From assembly GCA_034670145.1 (NCBI GenBank), contig JAXMOA010000019.1, positions 61,875-125,874 on the forward strand: DNA of 64,000 nt, read 5' to 3'. The notes beneath the pieces were generated by a model. That model had not been told where the DNA came from. It worked only from the letters and a program-made list of their open reading frames with translations, and made no database searches. Origin of the DNA: HXMU1420-2 sp034670145 (lineage in GTDB: Bacteria > Pseudomonadota > Alphaproteobacteria > Rhodobacterales > Rhodobacteraceae). Both the position numbers and the translations under genes were made by a program. Shown here piece after piece: positions 9,109-19,001 of this stretch (position 1 is its first letter; each line of letters starts with the position of its first letter).

Positions 9109-10394
9109 AACAACAACGCCGACACATCGTCCTCCAATCCGACTTCTGTGCACATTTCTTCGGTCACAGCCCAGAACAAATCATCCAGTACGTCCTGACC
9201 GCTGTCATCTCTGCTCAAACCCGATACGATCTGTTCCAGCCCTGACTCGTCAATCATGTCGCCATTTTTGGATCGGCACTCGGTTATCCCGTCCGAATAC
9301 AACAAAATCCTGTCTCCGCGCTCCAGATACAAATCGACCTGGGTGAAATCGGCTTCCGGCACCAATCCAATTGGTACGCCCCCCTCCCCGACAAATTTGA
9401 TGGATCCATCCTTGCGTTGGATAAGTGGATGCGGGTGGCCTGCCTGCACGAGCCGAACATGCCCGGTCGTCAGATCAGCCGTGGCATAGGCCATAGTGAA
9501 ATATTCATCGATCCCCCCGTCCTCAGCCAGCCGTACATTTAGTCTGTGGGCGACTTCGGCCGGCGGCAGCAAAGTATAGGACCGGCCAAACCGGTTCTCG
9601 GTTCCGACATTTTGCGCAAAATGGGTGCTGCTCAAATAGCTGCCCAGCCGGGCTGTCATCATGGCGGAGGTGATACCATGGCCCGAGACATCGATACTGT
9701 AGAAAGCAACTTTGTTTGCGCCAGGAGAAAACATCCCGACCAGATCCCCGCCAATATGCCCGCAGGGTTTCAACAACAGCGAAATCTCGGACTGGCCGAA
9801 CCGTTTGCTACGCTCGGGAACCAGCGATTCCTGAATTTTTCGCGCCTGCTGCAAATCTCGGTCAATCTTGTCGTAGGCATCACGCAACCGCGCTAAGGTT
9901 CTGTTGATGACGGAATTTTTCTCTGATAGCTCATTTTGCATCGACAGGATCCTGTCACCTGCCGTGATCCGCGCCCTCAGTTCACTTGGATCCACCGGCT
10001 TGGTTACAAAATCGTCAGACCCGGCGTCGAACCCTTGAGCGATTTCTTCTTTTTCGCTCTTTGATGTCAGCAGGACAAAGTAACAATACCGATCGCCCGG
10101 CAACTCCCGCACAGCCCGGCACAAATCCAGCCCGCTCATTCCAGGCATCATCCAATCACTCAACACCAGGTCCGGCGCGGTTTTTTCAAAAACCTCCAAC
10201 GCGGCTTCGCCACTGTCCGCCTCGACGACATCAAAACCCCATTTGCCCAGCATCCTTGACAAGATTCGTCTTTGCAAACGGCTGTCATCGACGATCAGAA
10301 CACGTCGGATCGACAAACGCTGACCGGACCGGTCATGATCAGGATCTTCAACAACGGCAGACACAACATAAAACCCCGGTAACCAGTCACCCAT
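9090..10394 (-). CDS. Response regulator with PP2C/SpoIIE phosphatase output
   Basis: About 434 residues. A CheY-like receiver (VLIVDD, phospho-acceptor Asp in LVLSDWMMPG, Lys in FVTKPVD) is followed by a coiled-coil linker around residues 150-190 and a PP2C-type phosphatase domain with metal-site motifs GGDLVG and DVSGHG. Such RsbU/SpoIIE-like proteins dephosphorylate anti-anti-sigma factors or phosphotransfer partners in a receiver-controlled way. ATG at 10394 is used; TTG at 10400 is equally possible because neither has a strong ribosome-binding site. It is divergent from a lone Hpt gene 111 bp away. Confidence 0.88.
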   Translation of the reverse strand: MGDWLPGFYVVSAVVEDPDHDRSGQRLSIRRVLIVDDSRLQRRILSRMLGKWGFDVVEADSGEAALEVFEKTAPDLVLSDWMMPGMSGLDLCRAVRELPGDRYCYFVLLTSKSEKEEIAQGFDAGSDDFVTKPVDPSELRARITAGDRILSMQNELSEKNSVINRTLARLRDAYDKIDRDLQQARKIQESLVPERSKRFGQSEISLLLKPCGHIGGDLVGMFSPGANKVAFYSIDVSGHGITSAMMTARLGSYLSSTHFAQNVGTENRFGRSYTLLPPAEVAHRLNVRLAEDGGIDEYFTMAYATADLTTGHVRLVQAGHPHPLIQRKDGSIKFVGEGGVPIGLVPEADFTQVDLYLERGDRILLYSDGITECRSKNGDMIDESGLEQIVSGLSRDDSGQDVLDDLFWAVTEEMCTEVGLEDDVSALLFQYNGA

Positions 10395-10505
10395 GTGCAA
10401 TCATGAAGCTTAAGATTTCGTGTACGCCGGAAAGCCTCTGCAGTTAGCCAATTCTTAAGGTTCGCTCTTTAGGAACAATCCCTGAACATGCCGGAATAGA
10501 GCAAT

Positions 10506-10838
10506 ATGATTGACTGGTCACGTGTGCGCGAACTGTTTGATGAAATCGGAGCCGACGATTTTGAAGAGGTCGTAACGCTTTTTATGGAAGAGGTTGAGGA
10601 GGTCGTCGAACGCTTGAAAACCAACCCTGGCGATGCAGATCTGGAGCAGGATCTTCATTTTCTGAAAGGCAGCGGTGCGAGCTTTGGTTTCGTCAACTTC
10701 TCGGCCCTTTGCCAGGCCGGAGAAAAAGAATCCGCGTCAGGCCGGGCCGGAACCGTCAACATCGGACATCTTGTTTCCGAGTATTATCTCGAAAAAGACC
10801 TCTTTTTAAAAGAAATGCCGCAGAAATTATGCAACTGA
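10506..10838 (+). CDS. Histidine phosphotransfer (Hpt) domain protein
   Basis: A 110-residue single-domain Hpt protein. The phosphorylatable His is His51 in the segment LHFLKGSGASFGF, and the four-helix pattern is complete. Hpt proteins relay phosphoryl groups between hybrid kinases and receivers. Its divergent neighbour is a receiver-PP2C protein, so the two are likely partners; no kinase gene is present nearby. Confidence 0.88.
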   Translation: MIDWSRVRELFDEIGADDFEEVVTLFMEEVEEVVERLKTNPGDADLEQDLHFLKGSGASFGFVNFSALCQAGEKESASGRAGTVNIGHLVSEYYLEKDLFLKEMPQKLCN

Positions 10839-10946
10839 ACCAAATCGAAGACCTGCCGGGCTAGATTCCCCCAGAACTCCACGTCACCTTGCCCACGCCG
10901 CAAAAAACCGCTAACCGGCCTGCGTCCAACAACGGGGAAAACTACG

Positions 10947-12167
10947 ATGTCAGCGCCAAAGAAAGTCGTGCTCGCCTATTCCGGTGGGCTAGACACGTCC
11001 ATCATCCTCAAATGGCTTCAAACCGAATATGGGTGCGAGGTGGTAACATTTACCGCAGACCTGGGGCAAGGCGAAGAGCTGGAACCGGCCCGCGCCAAGG
11101 CCGAGATGATGGGTGCTTCTGATATATTTATCGAAGATGTGCGTGAGGAATTTGTACGAGATTTCGTGTTCCCGATGTTCAGGGCCAACGCGCTGTACGA
11201 GGGGCTGTATCTGCTCGGAACGTCTATTGCGCGCCCGCTAATCTCTAAGCGTTTGATCGAGATTGCTGAAGAAACAGGTGCAGATGCCATCGCCCATGGC
11301 GCGACGGGAAAAGGCAACGATCAAGTTCGTTTCGAACTGGCGGCTTATGCCCTGAACCCCGATATTCGCGTCATCGCGCCTTGGCGCGAATGGGATTTGA
11401 GCAGCAGAACCAAACTGATCGAATTCGCAGAAAAGAACCAAATTCCGATCGCCAAGGACAAACGTGGCGAAGCGCCTTTCAGTGTGGATGCCAACCTTCT
11501 GCACACGTCTTCCGAGGGAAAAGTGCTGGAAGATCCGGCCCAGGACGCGCCTGACTATGTTTATCAGCGGACCGTCAACCCGGAAGATGCGCCAGATCAG
11601 CCCGAATTCATCGAAGTCGGGTTTGAACGTGGTGATGCCGTTTCGATCAACGGCGAAGAGATGTCTCCAGCAACTATTCTCACGCGTCTGAACGAAATTG
11701 GTGGACGCCATGGCGTTGGCCGCCTCGACCTGGTCGAGGGCCGGTTCGTTGGCATGAAATCCAGAGGTATCTACGAAACGCCGGGCGGCACCATCTTGTT
11801 GGAGGCTCACCGTGGAATCGAACAGATCACGCTGGACCGAGGGGCGGCTCATCTGAAGGATGAGCTTATGCCGAAATATGCCGAACTAATTTACAACGGT
11901 TTTTGGTTCAGCCCCGAGCGCCAGATGCTGCAGGCGTTGATTGACGCTTCGCAGGAGCATGTCACCGGTACCGTGCGACTCAAGCTCTACAAGGGTCTTG
12001 TCCGCACAGTGGGCCGGTGGTCTGATCATTCCCTTTACTCCGAAGAGCATGTGACATTCGAAGAGGATGCTGGTGCCTATGATCAAAAGGACGCGGCAGG
12101 GTTTATCAAACTCAACGCATTGCGTCTGCAGTTGATCGCCATGCGGGACAAACGGCTTAAATCCTGA
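10947..12167 (+). CDS. argG: Argininosuccinate synthase
   Basis: 406 residues, the normal length for the family. The ATP-pyrophosphatase P-loop AYSGGLDTS lies at residues 10-18. It joins citrulline and aspartate with ATP in arginine biosynthesis. A GGGGA ribosome-binding site is 9 nt from the ATG. The gene stands alone and ends at a clear stem-loop terminator. Confidence 0.96.
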   Translation: MSAPKKVVLAYSGGLDTSIILKWLQTEYGCEVVTFTADLGQGEELEPARAKAEMMGASDIFIEDVREEFVRDFVFPMFRANALYEGLYLLGTSIARPLISKRLIEIAEETGADAIAHGATGKGNDQVRFELAAYALNPDIRVIAPWREWDLSSRTKLIEFAEKNQIPIAKDKRGEAPFSVDANLLHTSSEGKVLEDPAQDAPDYVYQRTVNPEDAPDQPEFIEVGFERGDAVSINGEEMSPATILTRLNEIGGRHGVGRLDLVEGRFVGMKSRGIYETPGGTILLEAHRGIEQITLDRGAAHLKDELMPKYAELIYNGFWFSPERQMLQALIDASQEHVTGTVRLKLYKGLVRTVGRWSDHSLYSEEHVTFEEDAGAYDQKDAAGFIKLNALRLQLIAMRDKRLKS

Positions 12168-12205
12168 GTTCGTTCCGGCGACTGAAGGAAGAGAAGTTCA
12201 AACAA

Positions 12206-12238
12206 GAAATGGGCCGCAAATCTGTGGCCCATTTCCTT
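12206..12238. terminator. Stem-loop terminator between argG and sulfotransferase gene
   Basis: GAAATGGGCC (12206-12215) is the exact reverse complement of GGCCCATTTC (12226-12235). The stem extends to about 13 bp over a 4-nt loop and T-rich sequence follows. It lies between two convergent genes and can serve both. Confidence 0.75.
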
Positions 12239-12259
12239 GCATGGTCCGCAACAGTTTCG

Positions 12260-12958
12260 CTAGATTTTTTGCTGCCAAAGCTCGTCAAACAAAGGTTCTG
12301 CTTGTGCCAACAGGTCAGCCTGATCTGCCGCCACATCGGGCAAAGGGCCATCCGGTGCGGCAAAACCAGTACTCTGATGGACAGCATTGTACCAATGCCG
12401 CGCCCAAACACCGTCTTCGGCGCGCGGCCCGGCGGGCCATTTCAACATCGCCTCGTTGAATTCCAGCCCGATAGCATCACAAAGTCGAACCATCGTATTG
12501 CGAGGGTCGGCCCGGATGTCATCACTGTCCACGACGACCCCCCCTAACTTCTTGAACAGGGCAAGCTGCTGGGAATAGCCCAAATCCTCCAAAACGGGGT
12601 TTTCCCGCTTGGCCGAGTAGCTCGCGATGACCCGGGCCGGATGGCGGATCAGATGTACATGTGTGAAGCCTTCTGCCCAGTCCAACGGGTAATCCGGCAA
12701 CATATGGTGCGTCATAAGCTTGAGGTAGAAGTGCGTTTTGCTATCCGGAATGGGCCCGGCGCAACGTTCGGCTACCAGTTTGGAATCCGTTTCGTGCGCG
12801 GCCATGATTTCATCGCCCATTGGATGCTCCAGGTTCGTCGCCGCCAAATAGGCCGCATAAAAGGGCTCATCCCAAACCGCAAAATCCCCTCGCGAGGCAA
12901 AACTGTACATCATCGCGGTCGACAGGTTCCGCGGCCCTGACCACATTGCAATCCGCAT
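12260..12958 (-). CDS. Sulfotransferase-like protein
   Basis: 232 residues starting MRIAMWSGPRNLSTAMMYSF, which carries the 5'-phosphosulfate-binding loop seen in sulfotransferase-fold proteins of this type, and HLIRHPARVIASY, matching the 3'-phosphate-binding region. AAGGAG precedes the ATG. Homologous small proteins are often labelled sulfotransferase or aminotransferase-like. The acceptor is unknown and catalytic activity is only inferred from the fold. Confidence 0.65.
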   Translation of the reverse strand: MRIAMWSGPRNLSTAMMYSFASRGDFAVWDEPFYAAYLAATNLEHPMGDEIMAAHETDSKLVAERCAGPIPDSKTHFYLKLMTHHMLPDYPLDWAEGFTHVHLIRHPARVIASYSAKRENPVLEDLGYSQQLALFKKLGGVVVDSDDIRADPRNTMVRLCDAIGLEFNEAMLKWPAGPRAEDGVWARHWYNAVHQSTGFAAPDGPLPDVAADQADLLAQAEPLFDELWQQKI

Positions 12959-13127
12959 ATTGGATCTCCTTCGTATTCATTCCGCAACCGAACCCAAACC
13001 GGCAGCAGCGTCAAGCGGTTGAAACACAGATAAATTCGTCTCACCTGGCTGTGACAATCGACTACAGGCGGTTGCTCAAACCTCTGAACAAGCGCAGGCT
13101 TTTGCTGTCAACAAAGGTGGTCCCGAA

Positions 13128-13790
13128 ATGTCAGTCTTCGAAACGTCCAAAACCCTGATCCTCGCGACATTGATCACAGTCGGGCTTTTGCTTCAGCAAC
13201 AACCGGCCCAGGCAGGAAATACGGAAACCCTGACTGTCGCGGGGGGCTGTTTTTGGTGTGTAGAGGCTGATTTTGAGCAGGTTCCCGGGGTGATCGAAGC
13301 CATATCGGGTTTCACCGGCGGCGAAACGGCCAACCCGACGTACAAACAAGTTACCAAAGGTGGCACTGGCCACTACGAGGCGGTGCAGATCACTTTCGAC
13401 CCCAGCCAGGTGTCTCGCGACAAATTGTTAAGTCTGTTTTTCCGTTCCATCGACCCAACGGACGCAGGCGGTCAGTTCTGTGATCGTGGTGAAAGCTATC
13501 GTTCGGCTGTATTCGCTGGTTCTGCTCAAGAGCAATCAATGGCCGAAAAGATCAAAGACATAGCAGAAGAGAAATTGGGACGTGCCATCGTCACGCCCAT
13601 CCTGCCCGAAGGTCAGTTTTATCCGGCCGATGCCGCCCACCAAGATTACTATAAGGGCACCAAACTTGTGCTCACCCGTTTTGGGCCACGCAAGCAATCC
13701 ACTGCTTACAAGCTCTACCGTCAGGCATGTGGACGTGACACACGCGTAAAGGCCCTTTGGGGCGCAGACGCGCCATTCATTGGTAGCTGA
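13128..13790 (+). CDS. msrA: Peptide methionine sulfoxide reductase MsrA, exported
   Basis: 220 residues. The N-terminal 30 form a signal peptide (hydrophobic ILATLITVGLL, cleavage near AQA-G), so the enzyme is probably periplasmic. The catalytic Cys41 lies in GGCFWCVEADF. It reduces S-methionine sulfoxide in damaged proteins. It is convergent with maeB; the 172 bp between them contain no clear gene. Confidence 0.93.
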   Translation: MSVFETSKTLILATLITVGLLLQQQPAQAGNTETLTVAGGCFWCVEADFEQVPGVIEAISGFTGGETANPTYKQVTKGGTGHYEAVQITFDPSQVSRDKLLSLFFRSIDPTDAGGQFCDRGESYRSAVFAGSAQEQSMAEKIKDIAEEKLGRAIVTPILPEGQFYPADAAHQDYYKGTKLVLTRFGPRKQSTAYKLYRQACGRDTRVKALWGADAPFIGS

Positions 13791-13962
13791 ACAGATCTGG
13801 GTGGTGCTGTCGCAAACTTTGACCGGTTGAGTTGGGAGGGAACGTCACATCGTTCAACTCAGCGACGGCACCTTTGAGATCCTGGGCGCCGCACCGGTGA
13901 TGCCTGATCGTCTGGGACAGATCCGGGCCACAAGGCCCGAATCCTTACTCGTCAGCGCAAAG

Positions 13963-16218
13963 TTACCCAATTTTGGATGAGGCCAAGACGGCCATGTTCA
14001 ACACATCATTTGCCGTCGACACACCAGAACAAATCTGGATCGAATGCCCTACGCCGGTCAAAATAGGCCCAATTACGGTGGCTCCACCCAACTCTTGCAT
14101 CAGTTTGACCGAAATGCTGGCCGAGTGACGCGCGGGCACAACCAAGATATTGGCCGGGCCGGTCAAACGTGAAAACGGATAGGCGGCCTGCGCCCGTTCG
14201 TTCAAGGCAACATCAACTGTCATTTCGCCTTCAAACTCGAAATCCACATTGCGCGCAGACAGAACTTCGGGCGCGATATGCATTTTTTCGGCGCGTTCCG
14301 AGACGGGGTATCCAAACGTGGAAAAGCTGACAAATGCGACGCGCGGGGTTAGTCCCATGTGGCGCGCCACATCGGCTGCGCGTTCTGCGATTGTTGCGAG
14401 ATCCTCGGGTTCTGGCCATTCGTGAACCAGAGTATCAGCAATCAGGACGATGCGACCCTTGAAGATCACCGCGGTAATGCCGACGGCGCCATTTTTTGCA
14501 TCTGCGTCGAACACATGGTTGATCCGCTCCAGCACATGCGCGGACTTGCGTGTTGCCCCGGTGACCAGACCGTCGCCATGCCCATGCGCCAACATCAGAG
14601 CCGAAAATACATGTCGGTCACGTGCCGCCAACCGATGTATGTCCTGCGCGTCAAAACCTTTTCGGTTCAAACGGCGGTATAAGTAATCCTTATACGCGTC
14701 CAAATGCTGTGTGTTGGCGGCATTTACCACCTCCAACTCTCGAACAGCATCGGCCAGACCTGCGGCTTCCAGTTTGCTTTTGACATCATGCGGCCGCCCA
14801 ACAACCAACGCCTTGCCGAGCCCCGACCTCTGATACATCACGGCGGCCCGCAAAACGCGCGGATCGTCGCCTTCGGCAAAGATCATGCGCGCCTGAGCGG
14901 TCCGTGCACGTGCGTTCATACCACGCAAGATGCTCGCCGTTGGGTCCATTCTGGATTTCAGGCTCAGCTCGTAGGCGTCGACATCAATGATGGGTCGACG
15001 CGCTGCGCCTGTGTCCATGCCTGCTTTGGCAACGGCTGGTGGAATGCGGTGAATCAAACGGGGATCAAACGGCGTTGGAATGATGTAATCCCGGCCAAAC
15101 GTCAGATTGCGGCCGTAAGCCATGCCAACCTCATCCGGCACATCCTCTCGCGCCAGTTGAGCCAGAGCGTGCGCACAGGCGATCTTCATCTCGTCGTTGA
15201 TGGCCCGCGCATTGATATCCAGAGCACCACGGAACAAGTACGGGAAGCCGAGCACGTTGTTGACCTGATTCGGGTAATCGCTTCGTCCTGTGGCCACAAT
15301 CGCGTCCATGCGCACCTCGTGGGCCTCTTCCGGTGTGATTTCCGGATCCGGGTTGGCCATGGCAAAGATCACCGGGTTGTCGGCCATGCTTTCGACCATC
15401 GCCTGCGTGACGGCGCCTTTTACCGACACACCCAGGAATACATCCGCCCCGACCATGGCCTCTTCGAGAGTGCGCAGCTCTGTCGCGACAGCATGGCCAG
15501 ACTTCCACTGGTTCATGCCCTCTGTCCGACCCTGGTAGATCACCCCCTTGGTGTCGCAAACGATGCAATTTTCATGTCGTGCGCCCATCGTCTTCAACAG
15601 CTCTATGCAGGCAATACCGGCAGCGCCGGCACCATTGAGAACAATCTTTACATCCTCAATCCGTTTGCCCGAGATGTGCAACGCATTGATCAGACCGGCG
15701 GCACAAATCACCGCTGTTCCATGTTGGTCATCGTGAAAGACAGGGATATCCATCTCTTCTTTCAGCCGCTGTTCGATAATGAAACATTCAGGCGCCTTGA
15801 TGTCTTCGAGGTTGATTCCCCCAAAAGTCGGCCCCATCAGGCGCACCGCCCGGCAAAACTCGTCTGGGTCTTCGGTATCCAATTCGATGTCGATTGAATT
15901 CACGTCGGCAAAACGTTTGAACAAAACCGCCTTGCCTTCCATCACTGGTTTGGAGCCCAGGGCGCCCAAGTTTCCCAGTCCCAGAACCGCGGTTCCGTTG
16001 GAGATTACGGCAACCAGATTGCCTTTGTTCGTGTAGTCATACGCCAGTTCGGGGTTCTTTGCGATCGCTTCACAAGGAACGGCCACGCCGGGCGAATACG
16101 CCAAGGACAAGTCCCGCTGCGTTGTCATCGGAACTGTGGCTTGAATCTCGAACTTCCCCGGGGTCGGCTCCAAATGAAAGGCCAACGCCTCTTCGTCGGT
16201 TAATTTCAGCTTTGACAT
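13963..16218 (-). CDS. maeB: NADP-dependent malic enzyme with phosphotransacetylase-like domain
   Basis: 751 residues. The N-terminal malic enzyme part (about 1-430) contains the NAD(P)-binding GAGAAG. The C-terminal third (about 440-751) resembles phosphate acetyltransferase, the usual arrangement in MaeB. It decarboxylates malate to pyruvate and forms NADPH, and the C-terminal domain is thought to sense acetyl-CoA. ATG at 16218 is chosen over the longer frame because AAGGAA precedes it and the N-terminus MSKLKLTDEEALAFH is typical. Confidence 0.94.
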   Translation of the reverse strand: MSKLKLTDEEALAFHLEPTPGKFEIQATVPMTTQRDLSLAYSPGVAVPCEAIAKNPELAYDYTNKGNLVAVISNGTAVLGLGNLGALGSKPVMEGKAVLFKRFADVNSIDIELDTEDPDEFCRAVRLMGPTFGGINLEDIKAPECFIIEQRLKEEMDIPVFHDDQHGTAVICAAGLINALHISGKRIEDVKIVLNGAGAAGIACIELLKTMGARHENCIVCDTKGVIYQGRTEGMNQWKSGHAVATELRTLEEAMVGADVFLGVSVKGAVTQAMVESMADNPVIFAMANPDPEITPEEAHEVRMDAIVATGRSDYPNQVNNVLGFPYLFRGALDINARAINDEMKIACAHALAQLAREDVPDEVGMAYGRNLTFGRDYIIPTPFDPRLIHRIPPAVAKAGMDTGAARRPIIDVDAYELSLKSRMDPTASILRGMNARARTAQARMIFAEGDDPRVLRAAVMYQRSGLGKALVVGRPHDVKSKLEAAGLADAVRELEVVNAANTQHLDAYKDYLYRRLNRKGFDAQDIHRLAARDRHVFSALMLAHGHGDGLVTGATRKSAHVLERINHVFDADAKNGAVGITAVIFKGRIVLIADTLVHEWPEPEDLATIAERAADVARHMGLTPRVAFVSFSTFGYPVSERAEKMHIAPEVLSARNVDFEFEGEMTVDVALNERAQAAYPFSRLTGPANILVVPARHSASISVKLMQELGGATVIGPILTGVGHSIQICSGVSTANDVLNMAVLASSKIG

Positions 16219-16355
16219 TGTACACAGGTTCCTTCGCAACGGCTCATGCCTCTTATATCGTCCGTCTCCGTCTCTCAACGGTCTTGCGAATTTCGTCTTT
16301 CACCCATGCCGCAGCGTTTGTAAGGTCGCAAACTGCAAACCATCGTCAGGAGTTT

Positions 16356-19001
16356 ATGGTGTCCAGCGTTACGCCCATGATGGCCCAATATCTGGAGATC
16401 AAGGCAGCGCATCCCGATGCCCTGCTGTTTTATCGGATGGGCGACTTTTACGAGATGTTCTTTGATGACGCCGTCAACGCGGCTGCGGCTCTTGATATTG
16501 CCCTGACCAAGCGCGGCAAACACGACGGTACCGACATCCCTATGTGCGGCGTTCCGGTACATTCGGCCGAGGGGTATCTGCTCACCCTCATTCGAAAGGG
16601 TTTTCGCGTCGGTGTCTGCGAGCAATTGGAGAGCCCGGCGGAAGCCAAGAAAAGAGGCTCTAAATCGGTCGTAAAGCGCGATGTTGTCCGCCTGGTTACG
16701 CCTGGAACGCTGACCGAAGATTCCCTGCTTCAGGCGCGCCGGCACAATTTTCTGGCCGCCTATGCAAACATTCGCGGCGAATGCTCTTTGGCCTGGGCCG
16801 ATATTTCGACCGGCGCGTTTCACGTAATGGCATTGCTGCCGGCGCATCTGAGCCCGGAGCTGGCGCGTATCGCCCCATCCGAGCTGATCACAACCGACAG
16901 CACGGCACTGGAGATTGCCGAAACAGCCGAGGACCTTGGCGTGCCCCTAACCCGGGTCCACTCGACAGAATTTGACAGCACATCGGGCGAAACCAGACTC
17001 TGTGAGGTGTTTTCGGTCAGCACCCTGGATGGATTCGGCACTTTCAGCCGTGCGGATTGTGCTGCCATGGGCGCTCTCATCCGATACCTTGATCTGACCC
17101 AAAAGGGCAATTTGCCCCTGCTTCAGCCACCAGCAGCCGTTCTGCGTGCCAAATCAATGCAGATCGACGCGGCCACGCGCAGAAACCTTGAACTCACCCA
17201 ATCCCTGAGCGGAGGTCGCGCCGGATCGCTCCTCTCTGTCATTGATCGCACAGTCACACCTGGCGGTGCTCGGTTGCTGGACATCAGACTCAACGCTCCA
17301 ACCTGCGATACAGAGACTATTCAAGGGCGTCTGAGCGCAATTGATCACTGGATGGAGCAATCGCGCACCGCAGGCCTTGCCAAGGAACTCTTGCGTCAGA
17401 CACCGGATGTTTCACGTGCACTGTCACGGCTTGCCCTCGATCGCGGCGGCCCTCGTGATCTGGCGGCGGTACGCAATACATTGGAACAGGCGATTGCTCT
17501 GACAGAGCTGGACAACCCGGGTGACCGCCCAGCGCTGTTGACGAAGGCCTTTGAGGATCTTGTCGGGCACGAAGACCTTTTGGATCTGTTGCAGAATGCC
17601 CTTGTTGCTGAACCCCCGCTCCTCGCCCGGGATGGAGGTTTCATAGCGCCGGGATTCGACCCCGAATTGGATGAATCCTGCAATTTGCGGGACGAAGGCC
17701 GCTCTGTCATAGCCAATATGCAGGTCAAATTTGCCGAGCTGACCGGTATCAATTCGCTCAAGATCAAACACAACAACGTCCTTGGGTACTTTGTGGAGAC
17801 CACGGCGACTCATGCAGAGAAAATGCTGGGTCCGCCGCTGTCAGACGTGTTCATCCATCGTCAAACCACAGCAAATCAAGTCCGGTTTACGACTGTCGAG
17901 CTTTCGGAAATGGAGACACGTATCCTGAATGCCGGCGGGCGGGCCATAGACATTGAAAAACGCCACTTTGAGTCATTGCGTCAGGCCATTCTGGCACAAG
18001 CCGCCCACATCAACCTGTTGGCTGCCGCTTTGGCAGAGATTGATCTCTCTGCTGCTCTGGCCGAGCTTGCCACGGTGGAGAACTGGTGCCGTCCTCAGGT
18101 CGATACCTCCCGCCGGTTCGATATAGCGGGCGGTCGTCACCCCGTTGTCGAGGCAGCCATTCGGGCTCAGTCCGGCGCCCGCTTTGTGGCGAACGACTGT
18201 GATTTATCCGCGACTGACGGCGCCAGCATCTGGCTGTTAACAGGGCCTAACATGGCCGGTAAGTCCACTTTCCTACGTCAAAATGCAATCATCGCCCTGC
18301 TTGCGCAGATGGGCAGCTACGTGCCTGCAGACAGCGCGCATATTGGTGTGGTCAGCCAACTGTTCAGCCGTGTGGGTGCATCTGACGATCTCGCACGTGG
18401 GCGATCGACCTTTATGGTTGAAATGGTGGAGACCGCAGCAATCCTCAATCAGGCCGACGATCGCGCGCTGGTGATCCTTGACGAAATCGGCCGGGGCACA
18501 GCCACCTATGACGGCCTGTCCATCGCCTGGGCCACGCTGGAACACTTGCACCAGGTCAACCTGTGCCGCGCGCTCTTTGCCACGCATTACCATGAACTGA
18601 CTGCGCTTTCCGGGAAACTACAGGGCGTCGAAAATGCGACTGTCGCTGTCAAAGAGTGGCAAGGCGACGTTATCTTCCTTCATGAGGTGCGCCGTGGCGC
18701 AGCGGACCGCTCTTATGGTGTTCAGGTTGCCCAATTGGCTGGGCTGCCGGCATCTGTTGTCGCCCGCGCCCGAATTGTGCTGGAGGCATTGGAAAAAGGA
18801 GAGCGTGAAGGCGGTTCATCCCGAACCACTCTGATTGACGATCTGCCGTTGTTTGCAGTCAATCAAAGCGCTCCGGAACCTGTACCGACCAGAAGCAACC
18901 CGGCGCTGGAGTTACTGGATGATATCCATCCGGACGAACTCAGCCCGCGCCAGGCTCTTGATCTGATCTATCAGCTCAAGGCTGCCAGCAAGTCTGACTA
19001 G
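16356..19001 (+). CDS. mutS: DNA mismatch repair protein MutS
   Basis: 881 residues. The mismatch-recognition motif is present near the N-terminus as RMGDFYEMFFDDA. Walker A GPNMAGKST is near residue 630, followed by VILDEIGRGT and FATHYHEL. ATG at 16356 has AGGAG 5 nt upstream; the frame is open further upstream, but that part is the antisense of maeB. The stop codon overlaps the stop of grpE in a shared CTAG. Confidence 0.96.
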   Translation: MVSSVTPMMAQYLEIKAAHPDALLFYRMGDFYEMFFDDAVNAAAALDIALTKRGKHDGTDIPMCGVPVHSAEGYLLTLIRKGFRVGVCEQLESPAEAKKRGSKSVVKRDVVRLVTPGTLTEDSLLQARRHNFLAAYANIRGECSLAWADISTGAFHVMALLPAHLSPELARIAPSELITTDSTALEIAETAEDLGVPLTRVHSTEFDSTSGETRLCEVFSVSTLDGFGTFSRADCAAMGALIRYLDLTQKGNLPLLQPPAAVLRAKSMQIDAATRRNLELTQSLSGGRAGSLLSVIDRTVTPGGARLLDIRLNAPTCDTETIQGRLSAIDHWMEQSRTAGLAKELLRQTPDVSRALSRLALDRGGPRDLAAVRNTLEQAIALTELDNPGDRPALLTKAFEDLVGHEDLLDLLQNALVAEPPLLARDGGFIAPGFDPELDESCNLRDEGRSVIANMQVKFAELTGINSLKIKHNNVLGYFVETTATHAEKMLGPPLSDVFIHRQTTANQVRFTTVELSEMETRILNAGGRAIDIEKRHFESLRQAILAQAAHINLLAAALAEIDLSAALAELATVENWCRPQVDTSRRFDIAGGRHPVVEAAIRAQSGARFVANDCDLSATDGASIWLLTGPNMAGKSTFLRQNAIIALLAQMGSYVPADSAHIGVVSQLFSRVGASDDLARGRSTFMVEMVETAAILNQADDRALVILDEIGRGTATYDGLSIAWATLEHLHQVNLCRALFATHYHELTALSGKLQGVENATVAVKEWQGDVIFLHEVRRGAADRSYGVQVAQLAGLPASVVARARIVLEALEKGEREGGSSRTTLIDDLPLFAVNQSAPEPVPTRSNPALELLDDIHPDELSPRQALDLIYQLKAASKSD

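Noticed and set aside
14704..15897. 397-codon plus-strand frame inside maeB
   Set aside because: Antisense shadow of an intact malic enzyme; no family features.
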